Below are positions 1-8,315 of a stretch of 22,502 bases of DNA, piece after piece. The stretch comes from Sergeia podlipaevii. Its lineage: Eukaryota; Euglenozoa; Kinetoplastea; Trypanosomatida; Trypanosomatidae. Position 1 is the first letter of the stretch, and every line of letters starts with the position of its first letter. The position numbers and the translations under genes were made by a program. The notes under the pieces are model-generated. The model had not been told where the DNA came from. It made no database searches and saw only the letters and a program-made list of their open reading frames with translations. The DNA is taken from assembly GCA_030849805.1 (NCBI GenBank), contig JASANZ010001962.1, positions 5,044 to 27,545 on the forward strand, read 5' to 3'.

Positions 1-139
1 AAAAAAAAAAAAAAAAAAGAAAGAAAGAAAGAAAGGATTCATGCGAATTTGGATATAAGCCAATGTGCCCATTAGTCTCTCATCTCTTCGCCGCCGGCCA
101 CTTTCCATGTGTATCGCTCTCTCTTCGTGTGCTTGAGTA
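1..139. other. 3' flank of the helicase-like gene, with A18 and GAAA repeats
   Basis: The first 18 bases are A, followed by GAAA repeats to about position 35. On the coding strand this is a T/C-rich tract downstream of the last gene, the kind of signal that precedes the splice acceptor of the next gene, which would lie outside the window. No gene seen. Confidence 0.5.
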
Positions 140-3100
140 TCAAAGAAGCCTTGTGCGTGGATGCATGGCGTGCTCCTGCAGCGTGTCGCTCACCAAGGCA
201 CCGATCTTACCACGCATGTTGTGCTCAGTTAACAAGAGAAGCGAAGGTACTGGTGCCATGCTCTGTGAGTGCTGCTGCTGTTGTTGCTGCTGCCTCTGGA
301 GCACTGCCCTGGATCGTAAAGCGATGCACTCCGCCACGTCCTCCTTACTGCCGTGCATGGCACCCCACGGCAAGGAGTAATGCACTAGTAAACGCACGTA
401 GCCACAGTATCGAAGTGACTTGAGATCTCGCGGGTCATGCAGCTGCGTATCACCAATGACAAGCACCTCTGCGCCGCCACGGCTGAAGTCTTCGCAGTCA
501 CACGTGACACGCAGCATCGCTGCCTTCGGGTCCACCACGTTGCTGTCACGCAGTGCAGAAGCAAGGCGGGCAGCCAATGAAGTTTGCTCGCGGCGGGTAG
601 AAACAAAGACCACCACACGGGGACCCTGCCACTGCGACTCTGCCAGCTGATGTGCGTCGCCGTATGGCAGCGGAGCAGCAAAGTGTTCAAGAACAATGGC
701 AGCAACGCTGGAGACCTTGGCAACCTCAATATCCTCCGGGCTGACACCTCCTCCGCGGCGAACTCCTCCTCTCTCGTCTGTCTCATCGCCATCGTCGCCG
801 CCGCCTCCCCTACCGCCTCTGCGCGGTTGGTCCTCGCCAACAGACTGAGAAAAGGAGAGTGGCTCCACCGTAACTGAGTGGACTTCTGGCAAAATGTACT
901 GCCACACCGTCTCATCTGACTGTGTCCATGTAACGAAGCGGCTTCCTGCGTCAGGCAGCAGCGTGTTTTCAATGAGCTCGCGTCCCTCACGCTGCATGCG
1001 GCCCGCCGTAAACAAAAACTGACACTCCACATCAAGTGCATTGACGAGTGCGATCCAGTAAGCATTGGTGAAACGCTGCTTGAGTGGTGGAAGAAGAAAG
1101 CGCTCCAATCCTGTGAAAAGACACAAGCGGATGTGCTCAAGAGGAAGCGCAATGGCCTCACCATTGACGGATTCTAAAGCTTCGGTCAAGCTGCCGGAGG
1201 TTGTGAGCAAGATAGGAACTTGAAGCTGCAGGAAGCGCGGAAGCCACGCATGAGTCATGACATCTGCTGCTGCTGCTGTCTCTGAGATTGGATCATTGGG
1301 CACGTCTTGGGCTTGCATCTCTGCGTTCCTGCGCACTTCCTCCTGCTGCTGCTGTTGCTGATGTTGATGTTGCTGCTGAGCAAAAATAAACTGCGCTAGA
1401 AGAGCCTCATCCTCCGCAGAGAGACCAGCCAGGACAGACGTTTGAGAAGTAACAAGCTCTTCCTTGTCGTGCTCCTCTTCCTCATTGTGTCTACAATGGC
1501 GCCGGCGACTCCTGCTTCTGCTGCTGCTGCTGCTTCGGCGTCTTTGACTGCGATCGCGACGGCGGTGGCGGCTGTGGTGGTGACGGCGGTGACGGCTGTC
1601 GCTTCGGCGCCTGCGCGATGACGATGAACGATCGCGTCTATTTCTACGTCGCCGCCCCGCATCTCTCTCGCTCTCTCGAGTGCTGGACACGCCCCTCCGC
1701 TTCTCCGTGTGTGCGTCACGAGAAGTCCAGGAGGACTCAAGCCCTCTTCCGTCCTTATGTTTGCTGTACTCCTCTTCTTTCATGTGGTCTCTACGTGCAT
1801 GGCGCCGCTGCTGCGGTTCATCGTCGTAGCGATCCATATCCTTCGCAGCGTCCTCGTACCGTCGGCGATGGCGGGAGTGTCTACTGCGACTGGAGCGGTG
1901 CCGTTTTCGGTCCTCTCTACTGTCATCTCTCCGGCGACTTCCTCGACGACGGCGATGGCTGTGGCTGTGGCTGCGGCTACGGCTGTCTCTCCTTCGCCGA
2001 CGCGCTTCACGATCATCGCTTCTCGACCGTCGTCTGTCGCTGACCCTTTCCGCAGTCCCCTTCCCATACTTTATCTTCGTCTCACCATCCGCGTCAGCAG
2101 TCGTGACTGCTGATGCAGAGACCGTAGCCTCGATGAAGGGAAGTGGCGCCGAGCGAGGCTCCCCAGCGCCTGCAACTGCTGCACCGGTACTGTTGCTCCC
2201 TTGCACGAGCTGCAGCAGGGTGTCGATCAGTGGAGCTGCTGGTAGTGGCGGCGGCGGCGGCACCGCGAGCTGGGTGGCGTCCGCCCATGTAGCATCCCCC
2301 GCAGAATCAACGGCAGCAGCTGGAGCAACTTCCCCGCCTTGCTTCGCCTGTGGCTGACGCAGAGCAAAAGGGTGGACTGTGTTGCTACCACGCTCGATGG
2401 TGAGGAAACAGAAGGCATCAGCACCAAATATATCCGTCAGCCACCGCGCGCACTCCACCACGTCGGCAAAGGACTGCAACACAATCATTGCACGAGGCGC
2501 TAAGGACTTCTCCTCCTGCTCCTCTTCGCTCTGCCTCCTCCCCCTCTGTGCATCGTCCTCATTATCTTTGTTCTGATACCGGGAGTTTCTCTCTTCCTCC
2601 TCTTTGTGTGCTGCTGTCTTCCTATCTGCCTCCTCTCCCGCAGCGCGCGCTAACAGATTGCTCGCCAGAGCCAAGTAAGCAGCAGATCTCTTGCCGCAGC
2701 CCTTCGGCCCACAGAGAAAGGTGTGCATGCCGAGCAGCATCGCGGGCAGTGCCGCTTGCTGAATACCACGCAAGGGCGGAACCTCATCTCCTCTATTCGG
2801 AGTCGGAGCAAGAAAACTAGAAGAAACCACGTCGCCATGATGCGTGACCCCAGCACAGTCCTTCTCCCCGTCGGCTTCATCGCACTCCTCTCCATCCTCA
2901 TCATCACCGTCTACAAGCACGAGTGCCTTCAAGCCCTCCAGTTTAGCAACTCGCAGTCTCTCGGCTTCAGCCTCATCGGTGAGAGAGAGGACGCCTTGTT
3001 GCCGCTCATGCAGCTGGCGTCCTCTCCCACGTGCGTTACCTATACCTTGCCCTCTACCACCGCGGTAGCCTCCTCTAGACGTACCGAACATATGAGGTCC

Positions 3101-3556
3101 ACGCGACGATGGCGACCAGCGTAGGCACAGTCCAGCTTCAATAACAGATGGGAGGCGAAGATCGCGAATGTGCAGAGCAGGTGGAGTGAGTGTGACGGCG
3201 CTAGAGCAGTAGAGGCCGTGTAGCGCCATAAATGCATGCAAAAAGTCATCAGAGAAGCAGTACTCGAGTAAGTAGATAGGAGGCACCCAGGAGGTGTGCG
3301 TGGTGAGCATCATCTCTCTTTCGTTTGCGCCAGTGCCGTGTACCTCTTCGTCCTCCTCCTCCTCGTCTGCATCGCCTCTTCCACTGCTTTTGACACGATG
3401 TGACCACTTCTGTGGTCGTGTTGCTGCTTCACGCTGCGGTACTAAGCCAAGCCTCCCCCCAGCTTCAATGACAAGATCTAGCAAAGACTTCTGCGGCGGC
3501 TGAGGCGGTGCTGTGTTGTGTGAAGACAAGACATACGAAGGAAATGCCACGTCCAT
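140..3556 (-). CDS. RS-rich, degenerate DEAD-box helicase-like protein (1138 aa)
   Basis: No named family member recognised. The order of landmarks follows a DEAD-box RNA helicase, but the catalytic motifs are eroded. Residues 263-275 (RGIQQAALPAMLL) resemble the Q motif. Residues 283-291 (GPKGCGKRS) sit where AxxGxGKT belongs, with R after the GK. Residues 811-820 (LCLFTGLERF) replace the LVLDEADRLL region, and 846-853 (QFLFTAGR) replaces the SAT motif. Residues 980-1060 look like RecA domain 2 (VVVFVSTRRE, then VLVIGDTQLHDPRD, then VRLLVHYSLPW), but no HRxGRxGR follows. Inserted in domain 1 is an arginine/serine-rich stretch at about 503-690; there is also an RGG patch at 159-180, acidic tracts near 64-71 and 216-231, and glutamine runs at 727-738 and 1089-1095. 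By family knowledge RS and RGG regions bind RNA or splicing proteins, so a nuclear RNA role is an inference. The start is the first ATG after the predicted splice acceptor. It is the last gene of the run; the stop is TGA. The gene call is firm, the function is not. Confidence 0.85.
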   Translation of the reverse strand: MDVAFPSYVLSSHNTAPPQPPQKSLLDLVIEAGGRLGLVPQREAATRPQKWSHRVKSSGRGDADEEEEDEEVHGTGANEREMMLTTHTSWVPPIYLLEYCFSDDFLHAFMALHGLYCSSAVTLTPPALHIRDLRLPSVIEAGLCLRWSPSSRGPHMFGTSRGGYRGGRGQGIGNARGRGRQLHERQQGVLSLTDEAEAERLRVAKLEGLKALVLVDGDDEDGEECDEADGEKDCAGVTHHGDVVSSSFLAPTPNRGDEVPPLRGIQQAALPAMLLGMHTFLCGPKGCGKRSAAYLALASNLLARAAGEEADRKTAAHKEEEERNSRYQNKDNEDDAQRGRRQSEEEQEEKSLAPRAMIVLQSFADVVECARWLTDIFGADAFCFLTIERGSNTVHPFALRQPQAKQGGEVAPAAAVDSAGDATWADATQLAVPPPPPLPAAPLIDTLLQLVQGSNSTGAAVAGAGEPRSAPLPFIEATVSASAVTTADADGETKIKYGKGTAERVSDRRRSRSDDREARRRRRDSRSRSHSHSHRRRRGSRRRDDSREDRKRHRSSRSRHSRHRRRYEDAAKDMDRYDDEPQQRRHARRDHMKEEEYSKHKDGRGLESSWTSRDAHTEKRRGVSSTRESERDAGRRRRNRRDRSSSSRRRRSDSRHRRHHHSRHRRRDRSQRRRSSSSSRSRSRRRHCRHNEEEEHDKEELVTSQTSVLAGLSAEDEALLAQFIFAQQQHQHQQQQQQEEVRRNAEMQAQDVPNDPISETAAAADVMTHAWLPRFLQLQVPILLTTSGSLTEALESVNGEAIALPLEHIRLCLFTGLERFLLPPLKQRFTNAYWIALVNALDVECQFLFTAGRMQREGRELIENTLLPDAGSRFVTWTQSDETVWQYILPEVHSVTVEPLSFSQSVGEDQPRRGGRGGGGDDGDETDERGGVRRGGGVSPEDIEVAKVSSVAAIVLEHFAAPLPYGDAHQLAESQWQGPRVVVFVSTRREQTSLAARLASALRDSNVVDPKAAMLRVTCDCEDFSRGGAEVLVIGDTQLHDPRDLKSLRYCGYVRLLVHYSLPWGAMHGSKEDVAECIALRSRAVLQRQQQQQQQHSQSMAPVPSLLLLTEHNMRGKIGALVSDTLQEHAMHPRTRLL
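272..292 (-). repeat. CAG/CAA tract encoding seven glutamines near the C-terminus
   Basis: The plus strand reads as CTG/TTG triplets; on the coding strand it gives Q1089-Q1095 of the helicase-like protein, just where the arginine-rich motif VI of an active helicase would be expected. Confidence 0.75.
1343..1378 (-). repeat. CAG/CAA-type tract encoding polyglutamine
   Basis: An imperfect trinucleotide tract encodes residues 727-738 (Q with interspersed H) of the helicase-like protein. Such tracts vary in length between strains. Confidence 0.75.
1487..2050 (-). other. RS (arginine/serine-rich) insertion encoded within the helicase-like gene
   Basis: Codons for residues about 503-690 are dominated by R, S, H, D and E, with repeated SR/RS, RRR and SRSRS clusters. 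The stretch lies between the region matching helicase motif Ia (about 355-370) and that matching motif Ib (about 779-790), so it interrupts the first RecA-like domain rather than capping an end. The arginine-rich coding leaves long open frames on the other frames and strand here. Confidence 0.8.
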
Positions 3557-4387
3557 CTTGAGCGCTACTTACAATTAAAAATATATTATTTTTTTTTAAA
3601 AAAAAGACTTGTAATTTACCAAGTTTTTTAAATGCGTATAGGGAAAAAGGGGGAGTAAATAACTAAAGTTTCTGATTGCAGTACTTTTTTTTTTCTTTGC
3701 CTTTACACGTAAATATTGAAGACACAATAGTGTGCACAGCAAGCGCAATGTGAAGCTCATGCATCATCTTTCCACAAACAAAGATAACACCTACAATATG
3801 AATCTGTTATCTGGAATTTTCCAAAAGATATTTTTTTTTTAAATTTGCTTCTTTTGGTTATTTTAATGTGTATGTGTGTCCTAAGGACAAGTCAGCTAAG
3901 TGGGAACAAAGCGTACGTACGTTTCATAAGCGAAAAGAAAAAAAAATGTATCCCTCTCAATGAACGGATTCCTTTGATTTGAACCTCTTCTCTCCCATTC
4001 TAACTCTCCTCCTGCCCGTATCCGTTCATCTTCCTAAAATATACCCAGCGCACGCGCAGCAATACGGACGTGAGTGTGCGCATACGCACTACCTACTACC
4101 TATCAAAAAAAAAAAAAAAAAAAGACGATCTTGTCAAAAGGCACGCCAGACAACAACAAACCCTCGTAAGCGCACAAAAGAAAAAAAAGTAGCTGCTTCT
4201 ATATCTCCTTTTTTTTTTTTGAAAAATACAAAAAAAAAGAGAATCTAAACCCCCATGCATATATGCGCGCATGATGAAGCAACCCAAGGACAAAAACAGT
4301 GTGACCAATGTTTTCCTCTTCTTTTTCCTCTTGCTCGTTTTATCGGTGTGTCTCTCTCACTCTCCTTCCACCTACATATATGTAGGC
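3557..4387. other. Spacer between the mitochondrial-type gene and the helicase-like gene
   Basis: 831 bases, A/T-rich. It holds a T9A8 block (3589-3605), several runs of T (about 3686, 3829, 4210) and an A19 run (4105-4123). The short open frames are low-complexity (K- or F-rich) and not convincing. It should contain the 3' UTR of the upstream gene and the 5' UTR of the downstream one. Confidence 0.6.
3608..3609 (-). promoter_or_regulatory. Predicted spliced-leader acceptor of the helicase-like gene
   Basis: A coding-strand pyrimidine tract (about 3638-3657) is followed by the first AG here, giving a 5' UTR of about 51 bases. The first ATG after it is the chosen start at 3556. The T9A8 block at 3589-3605 lies inside this UTR. 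Position inferred by eye. Confidence 0.4.
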
Positions 4388-5368
4388 TTACTCGGGGGAT
4401 CTCTGAAGATTGGGGTGAGCCTCCGTAGAGCGAAGAAGCACACCGTCGTCCAGAGGGGTCTGGTGGCGGTTGCTAACAAGCTTCAGCATGTCCTCGCTGA
4501 CCTTCTCGAATGACTCCTTGCTAACGCTGATCTCGCCACGCTCGGGGTATTCAATCATCTCAAACAAGAGGGCGGAGTTGTCAAAGGGGCCGCCACTAAA
4601 GACGGTGGCGCTCATGATCTCTCGGGTGTTAGCGTCAAAAGGAACGTGCATCATATTCATATCGTCCAGCACCTTGAGCGCCATACCGTGAGCGTGTTCG
4701 TACTTCTCACCCGCAATGCGAAGAATATTGGCGATATCGTTGCACAGTTCTGTTGAAAACGCATCCTTCACGGCCACCGCAATCAATTCGGTGCACTTCT
4801 TCATTTCTGCCTCCACCTTCGCCAGCTCCTTCTTCTGCTCATCAAGGTACCCCTGTTTAAACGCAGAGAGACCGCGCTTGAGCACATCCTTCACGTGGAA
4901 ACTCGTGAGCTCGTGCGTGTCGTACTGACGCTTCGCCGCACGGATGGGATACATCGTCTCCTCATAGAAACTCATCAAGGAGGTCATGTCCTTCCACTGC
5001 GTTGTGGTGAACTTCTTCAGCGCGCCAGGCACGTGCTGTCGCTTGCTGGGGTCCTTCGCAAAGCGCTTCTCCACTTCCAACTCAATGTGGCGGAAATCGG
5101 GTGTTTTTTCCGTCACGGTAGCGATGAGGACGGCCTGCTCAGCACGGGTGATGTCCATCTTGGTGAAGGCAACAATGCGGTGGTTCTGAATGGTATCTAA
5201 GATAGACACGGGCACGCGGTGAGCAGCGGCGACGGCCTCGCGAGAAACGGGGGTGCCGAGGGACTTCACGGTGGTGGCCAGAGGGACGTTCTGTACAACG
5301 GCAACGCTGTGCACAGAGCGGCACGCGATAGCGACGGAGCTAGTAGCAAAGCAAGTGGCACGGCGCAT
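4388..5368 (-). CDS. Unrecognised protein with mitochondrial-type presequence (326 aa)
   Basis: I do not recognise the family. The N-terminus (MRRATCFATSSVAIACRSVH) is rich in R, S, A and hydrophobics and free of acidic residues, as expected of a mitochondrial presequence. The rest is mostly charged and helix-forming; residues about 165-200 (YLDEQKKELAKVEAEMKKC) look like an amphipathic helix or coiled coil. I see no transmembrane segment and no catalytic motif. A subunit of a mitochondrial complex, for example a kinetoplastid-specific subunit of a respiratory or ATP-synthase complex, is a guess only. The frame is open upstream to about 5494 without another ATG, so 5368 is the start; it is also the first ATG after the predicted acceptor. 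The gene lies directly downstream of the DHODH gene in the same transcription unit, which in trypanosomatids does not imply shared function. Stop TAA. Confidence 0.8.
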   Translation of the reverse strand: MRRATCFATSSVAIACRSVHSVAVVQNVPLATTVKSLGTPVSREAVAAAHRVPVSILDTIQNHRIVAFTKMDITRAEQAVLIATVTEKTPDFRHIELEVEKRFAKDPSKRQHVPGALKKFTTTQWKDMTSLMSFYEETMYPIRAAKRQYDTHELTSFHVKDVLKRGLSAFKQGYLDEQKKELAKVEAEMKKCTELIAVAVKDAFSTELCNDIANILRIAGEKYEHAHGMALKVLDDMNMMHVPFDANTREIMSATVFSGGPFDNSALLFEMIEYPERGEISVSKESFEKVSEDMLKLVSNRHQTPLDDGVLLRSTEAHPNLQRSPE

Positions 5369-6590
5369 CTTCTTGTCCCTTTTTTGTCTGAGTGAGTGAG
5401 TGAACAAGCACACGTTCGTAAAAACGATTTCCTCCTTTTTTTTGTAAGAAGCGTTTGTGTGTATGTGTATGTGTGTGTGTGTACACAAAGGCAAATTTCT
5501 ATTTTGCTAAATCAGAAAAGGTGTGCCGACAGAAGTATATATAAATATAAATGTAAATATAGTTTGTGCAAAGAAAAAGAAGGTTGGGGAAAAAGACAAT
5601 AAATAAAGAGCAAGTAGACAAGAATTAATAAAATTCAATAATGATGTGAGCTGGAAGAAAAAATAGTCCCGAAGCACACCACGTGTATCGCACGCTCATA
5701 CTTGCTTCATTAGTATTTTTTTTTTTTTAGAGGAAAAACATTTTCCCACTCCCGAAGTACAGGATATCATTGTCTGTTCATTCGAAGAAGCGGGTGAATG
5801 TCAAAAAGAAAAAAAAGGGAAGAAAAATAAAAAGAAGAAAAATAAAAAGCTCAACAATAGTGTCTGTGTCTGTCTGGATAGGTATAACGTCACAGTATAT
5901 AACACAATAATAAATAAATGGAGAAGAAAAGGGAGGGGCAATAAAAACATATCAGCACTTTTCTCTTGACTTTTCTTCTTCCTCCTCCTCTCCCCTTCCT
6001 CAATATGTTCACTTGCCTCTAGCTTTGTATTGCTTGTCTTCCCAATAATACGACTGTTTTCTTCTCCTTCCCCCCTCCCCCCCACACCCTCCCTCCTTAG
6101 ATGAGTGCCTGCATCTTTCACAAATGTATCCCCCTCGTACCTTGCAACAGACTTCAGAAAACAAAAAACATTATTTTTTTTTTTTAAGAATAAAAAAGAA
6201 GAAAGAACCTCCTCCTATCACACATTCGCAATACTGATTTCTCCTACTCATTTTTTCTTTTCTTTCCTTTTTTTACTAACTTGTTTATTTGCTGAAAAAA
6301 AACGAAAAAAAAACGAAAAAAAAAAAGCATATCAATACATAGAGAACAAGCGCACTACTGGGTCAACTGTGAAGTAGCGTTCGTTCAGATTTTATTAGTG
6401 TTACCGATTAATTTCAACCCGTACACGCACATCGCTTGACATATGTTGTCTCCCACCTCTCCTCCTTTGTCTCTTCGTTATCGTCTACGTCGTGGCTAAA
6501 AAGACAATTCCATATTTATATATTCTCCCCTCACCCTCACCCCGATAGAAGGTGGGGGGGGAGGTGAAAGAAAAAACAGAGCAGGAAATC
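5369..6590. other. Spacer between DHODH and the mitochondrial-type gene
   Basis: 1222 bases. It contains GT/GTAT repeats near 5456-5482, long A-rich tracts (5800-5850, 6295-6330), a plus-strand pyrimidine tract (about 5977-6098) and a G8 run at 6554-6561. The open frames are low-complexity. No gene supported. Confidence 0.6.
5507..5508 (-). promoter_or_regulatory. Predicted spliced-leader acceptor of the mitochondrial-type gene
   Basis: The coding-strand pyrimidine tract at about 5568-5606 is followed by an A/T stretch and the first AG at this point. The 5' UTR would be about 138 bases with no upstream ATG. The distance from tract to AG (about 60 bases) is at the long end, so the site is tentative. 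Confidence 0.35.
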
Positions 6591-7532
6591 TTACTCGATA
6601 GTCTTCACCTTCCCACGAAAGTCCTCCAGACTCTTGTACCCCTTCTGTGTCATTATCTCAAGCAGCTCAGCCGTGAGGCGGTCAAAGATGCCTGCGCCTT
6701 CCTCGTGGAGAGCGGAACCCACCTGCACCATCGACGCACCAGCGAGAATATGCAAAAAGGCGTCCTCGCCCGTGTAGACACCGCCACAGCCAAATACGAG
6801 CTTCTCAGGGCAGCGTCGGTAGAACGCATTCACATTGGCCAAAGCGGTGGGAAGGATGTACTTGCCGCCAAGACCGCCAAAGCCTTGCTTAGGCTTGATG
6901 ACAACCGTTTCTGTAGCAGTGTCAATGACAAGACCGTTGCCGACGCTGTTGACGCACGTGATGAAGTGTACCAGCGGATACGCATTGAGCACCTCCGCGG
7001 CCATGTCGAAGTGCGCAATATCAAAGTAAGGTGGCATCTTGACTCCGAAAGGACGCTTGTACGTTGCAGACACACGCTCCAGGTACTCTCGCATAGCCAC
7101 AAAGTCGTATGCCACCTGCGGTTTGCCGGGTACGTTAGGGCAAGAGAGGTTAAGCTCAAGGATAACACCCTTCGCATCTGCAATAGAGTTAAGCTTCTCA
7201 CACATGGCCACATTCTCGTCGATGGAGAGACCGGACATGGACAGAAACAGCGGCTTACGGGCGTAGTCGTGAACATTAGCGGCGTAATTCGCGTAAAAAT
7301 CAAAGCCAAGATTGGGCAGGCCCATAGAATTGATACTACCGAGTGGCAGTGTCTTGTAGCGGGGCTCTGGGTTGCCAGCACGTTGTTGCGGTGTGCAGCT
7401 TTTAGAAACTAGTGAGCCGCTAGAAGACGTAGTCATGGTGGCCAGGTCCTCAGTGGTGCTGCATAGAACGCCCGCAGCGTTCATAAAGGGGTTGGCAAAG
7501 GTGTTATTCAGAATGCATAACTCGAGACTCAT
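6591..7532 (-). CDS. DHODH: Dihydroorotate dehydrogenase, family 1A (fumarate-dependent), 313 aa
   Basis: Oxidises dihydroorotate to orotate, step 4 of UMP synthesis, using FMN; family 1A enzymes are soluble and pass electrons to fumarate. The full-length sequence follows the trypanosomatid enzyme closely. Landmarks: K44 in LVSKSCT; NSMGLPN at 68-74 (orotate contact); N128 and catalytic C131 in ELNLSCPNVPGKPQ, where family 2 (mitochondrial, quinone-linked) enzymes carry serine; K165 in FGVKMPP; N195 in CVNSVGNG; and the FMN-phosphate loop GCGGVYTG at 248-255. There is no presequence or membrane segment and no SKL-type end (ends KTIE), so it is probably cytosolic. The start is the first ATG after the predicted acceptor and matches the family's N-terminus; stop TAA. 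By established literature the kinetoplastid enzyme is thought to derive from a bacterial donor. A long open frame on the opposite strand here is a shadow. Confidence 0.98.
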   Translation of the reverse strand: MSLELCILNNTFANPFMNAAGVLCSTTEDLATMTTSSSGSLVSKSCTPQQRAGNPEPRYKTLPLGSINSMGLPNLGFDFYANYAANVHDYARKPLFLSMSGLSIDENVAMCEKLNSIADAKGVILELNLSCPNVPGKPQVAYDFVAMREYLERVSATYKRPFGVKMPPYFDIAHFDMAAEVLNAYPLVHFITCVNSVGNGLVIDTATETVVIKPKQGFGGLGGKYILPTALANVNAFYRRCPEKLVFGCGGVYTGEDAFLHILAGASMVQVGSALHEEGAGIFDRLTAELLEIMTQKGYKSLEDFRGKVKTIE

Positions 7533-8315
7533 TGCTTGTATTCAGGGTATATTTGTATGTGTGTATGTATGTATGTATGGCTCCTACAAGGTAAGTATGT
7601 ATGTCGTAGATTGTGTTTTGTAAGTTGTTTCTCTCTCTCTCTCTCTCAAGCATACAGATAGAGATACGCATGGGCACACAATGCGTGAGACGTAAGAAGT
7701 TGGGAAAAAAAAAGGAAAAAAAAAAAGAAAAGCACGTTACGGATGGTGGGAGAGTACACAAAGGAAAATTTCCCTCTCGCGCTTAGAGAGAACTAAAAGT
7801 TTGCAATGCATCCGCTGTGTCATCGCTTACATGCACACGTGTGCATTATATGTGAAGCACAGTCCCCATCGTCATTCATTATGTCTGTCCCTTCATATAT
7901 ATATAAGTCAACTCATAAACACAATACACCATTTGCGATTTTGTTTGAGTTGGTTGTGGCCTGAAATAACGCAAGTGGCTACCGGCAACACTTTATCATC
8001 ACGCATTCGTTATTGCTTCCCAAAGTGGATAGTCACTCTCAGAGCTTTCAACATGCTCTAATTGCTTGTTGTTGTTGTTTTGGCGTCCCTCTATTTTTAC
8101 GTTATTTATTTATTTTTTAAGGCAGAAATCCTCTCGAGACGGTGCAGGGGCAGCAGTGCATCGACGGAATCAAACACTTCTATATCAATCTAATTGTTCG
8201 CACACACCTTATCGATATATATATTAGAGAAACGGTACTAACTTCTGAATAGTTATAGTGCGCACATAGCGCAATAAGAAAAAAAAAAAGTAGATAAAGC
8301 GGAGTGAGCAGCAGA
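7533..8315. other. Spacer between ACT and DHODH
   Basis: 783 bases. It holds GTAT repeats (about 7557-7579), a CT repeat (7629-7647), two A runs near 7707-7728, and T-rich and ATAT stretches (7896-7906, 8215-8225). No gene supported on either strand. Confidence 0.6.
7645..7646 (-). promoter_or_regulatory. Predicted spliced-leader acceptor of DHODH
   Basis: A strong coding-strand pyrimidine tract (about 7702-7735) is followed by an AG-free stretch up to this first AG, at the edge of a GA repeat. The 5' UTR would be about 112 bases with no upstream ATG. Several further AGs follow at once in the repeat, so the exact site may be heterogeneous. Confidence 0.4.

Noticed and set aside
385..1164. 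Minus-strand open frame of 259 codons inside the helicase-like gene
   Set aside because: It overlaps the helicase C-terminal region in another frame; the main frame has the helicase-like pattern and runs 1138 codons without a break.
1487..2050. Idea that the R/S-rich region marks two separate genes joined by a frameshift or repeat artefact
   Set aside because: The frame stays open on both sides, and the helicase-like segments before and after it complete one another as the two RecA-like domains, so a single protein with an insertion is simpler.
6552..7412. Plus-strand open frame of 286 codons opposite DHODH
   Set aside because: It lies wholly antisense to a clear full-length enzyme and has no recognisable motif; a shadow of the codon bias.
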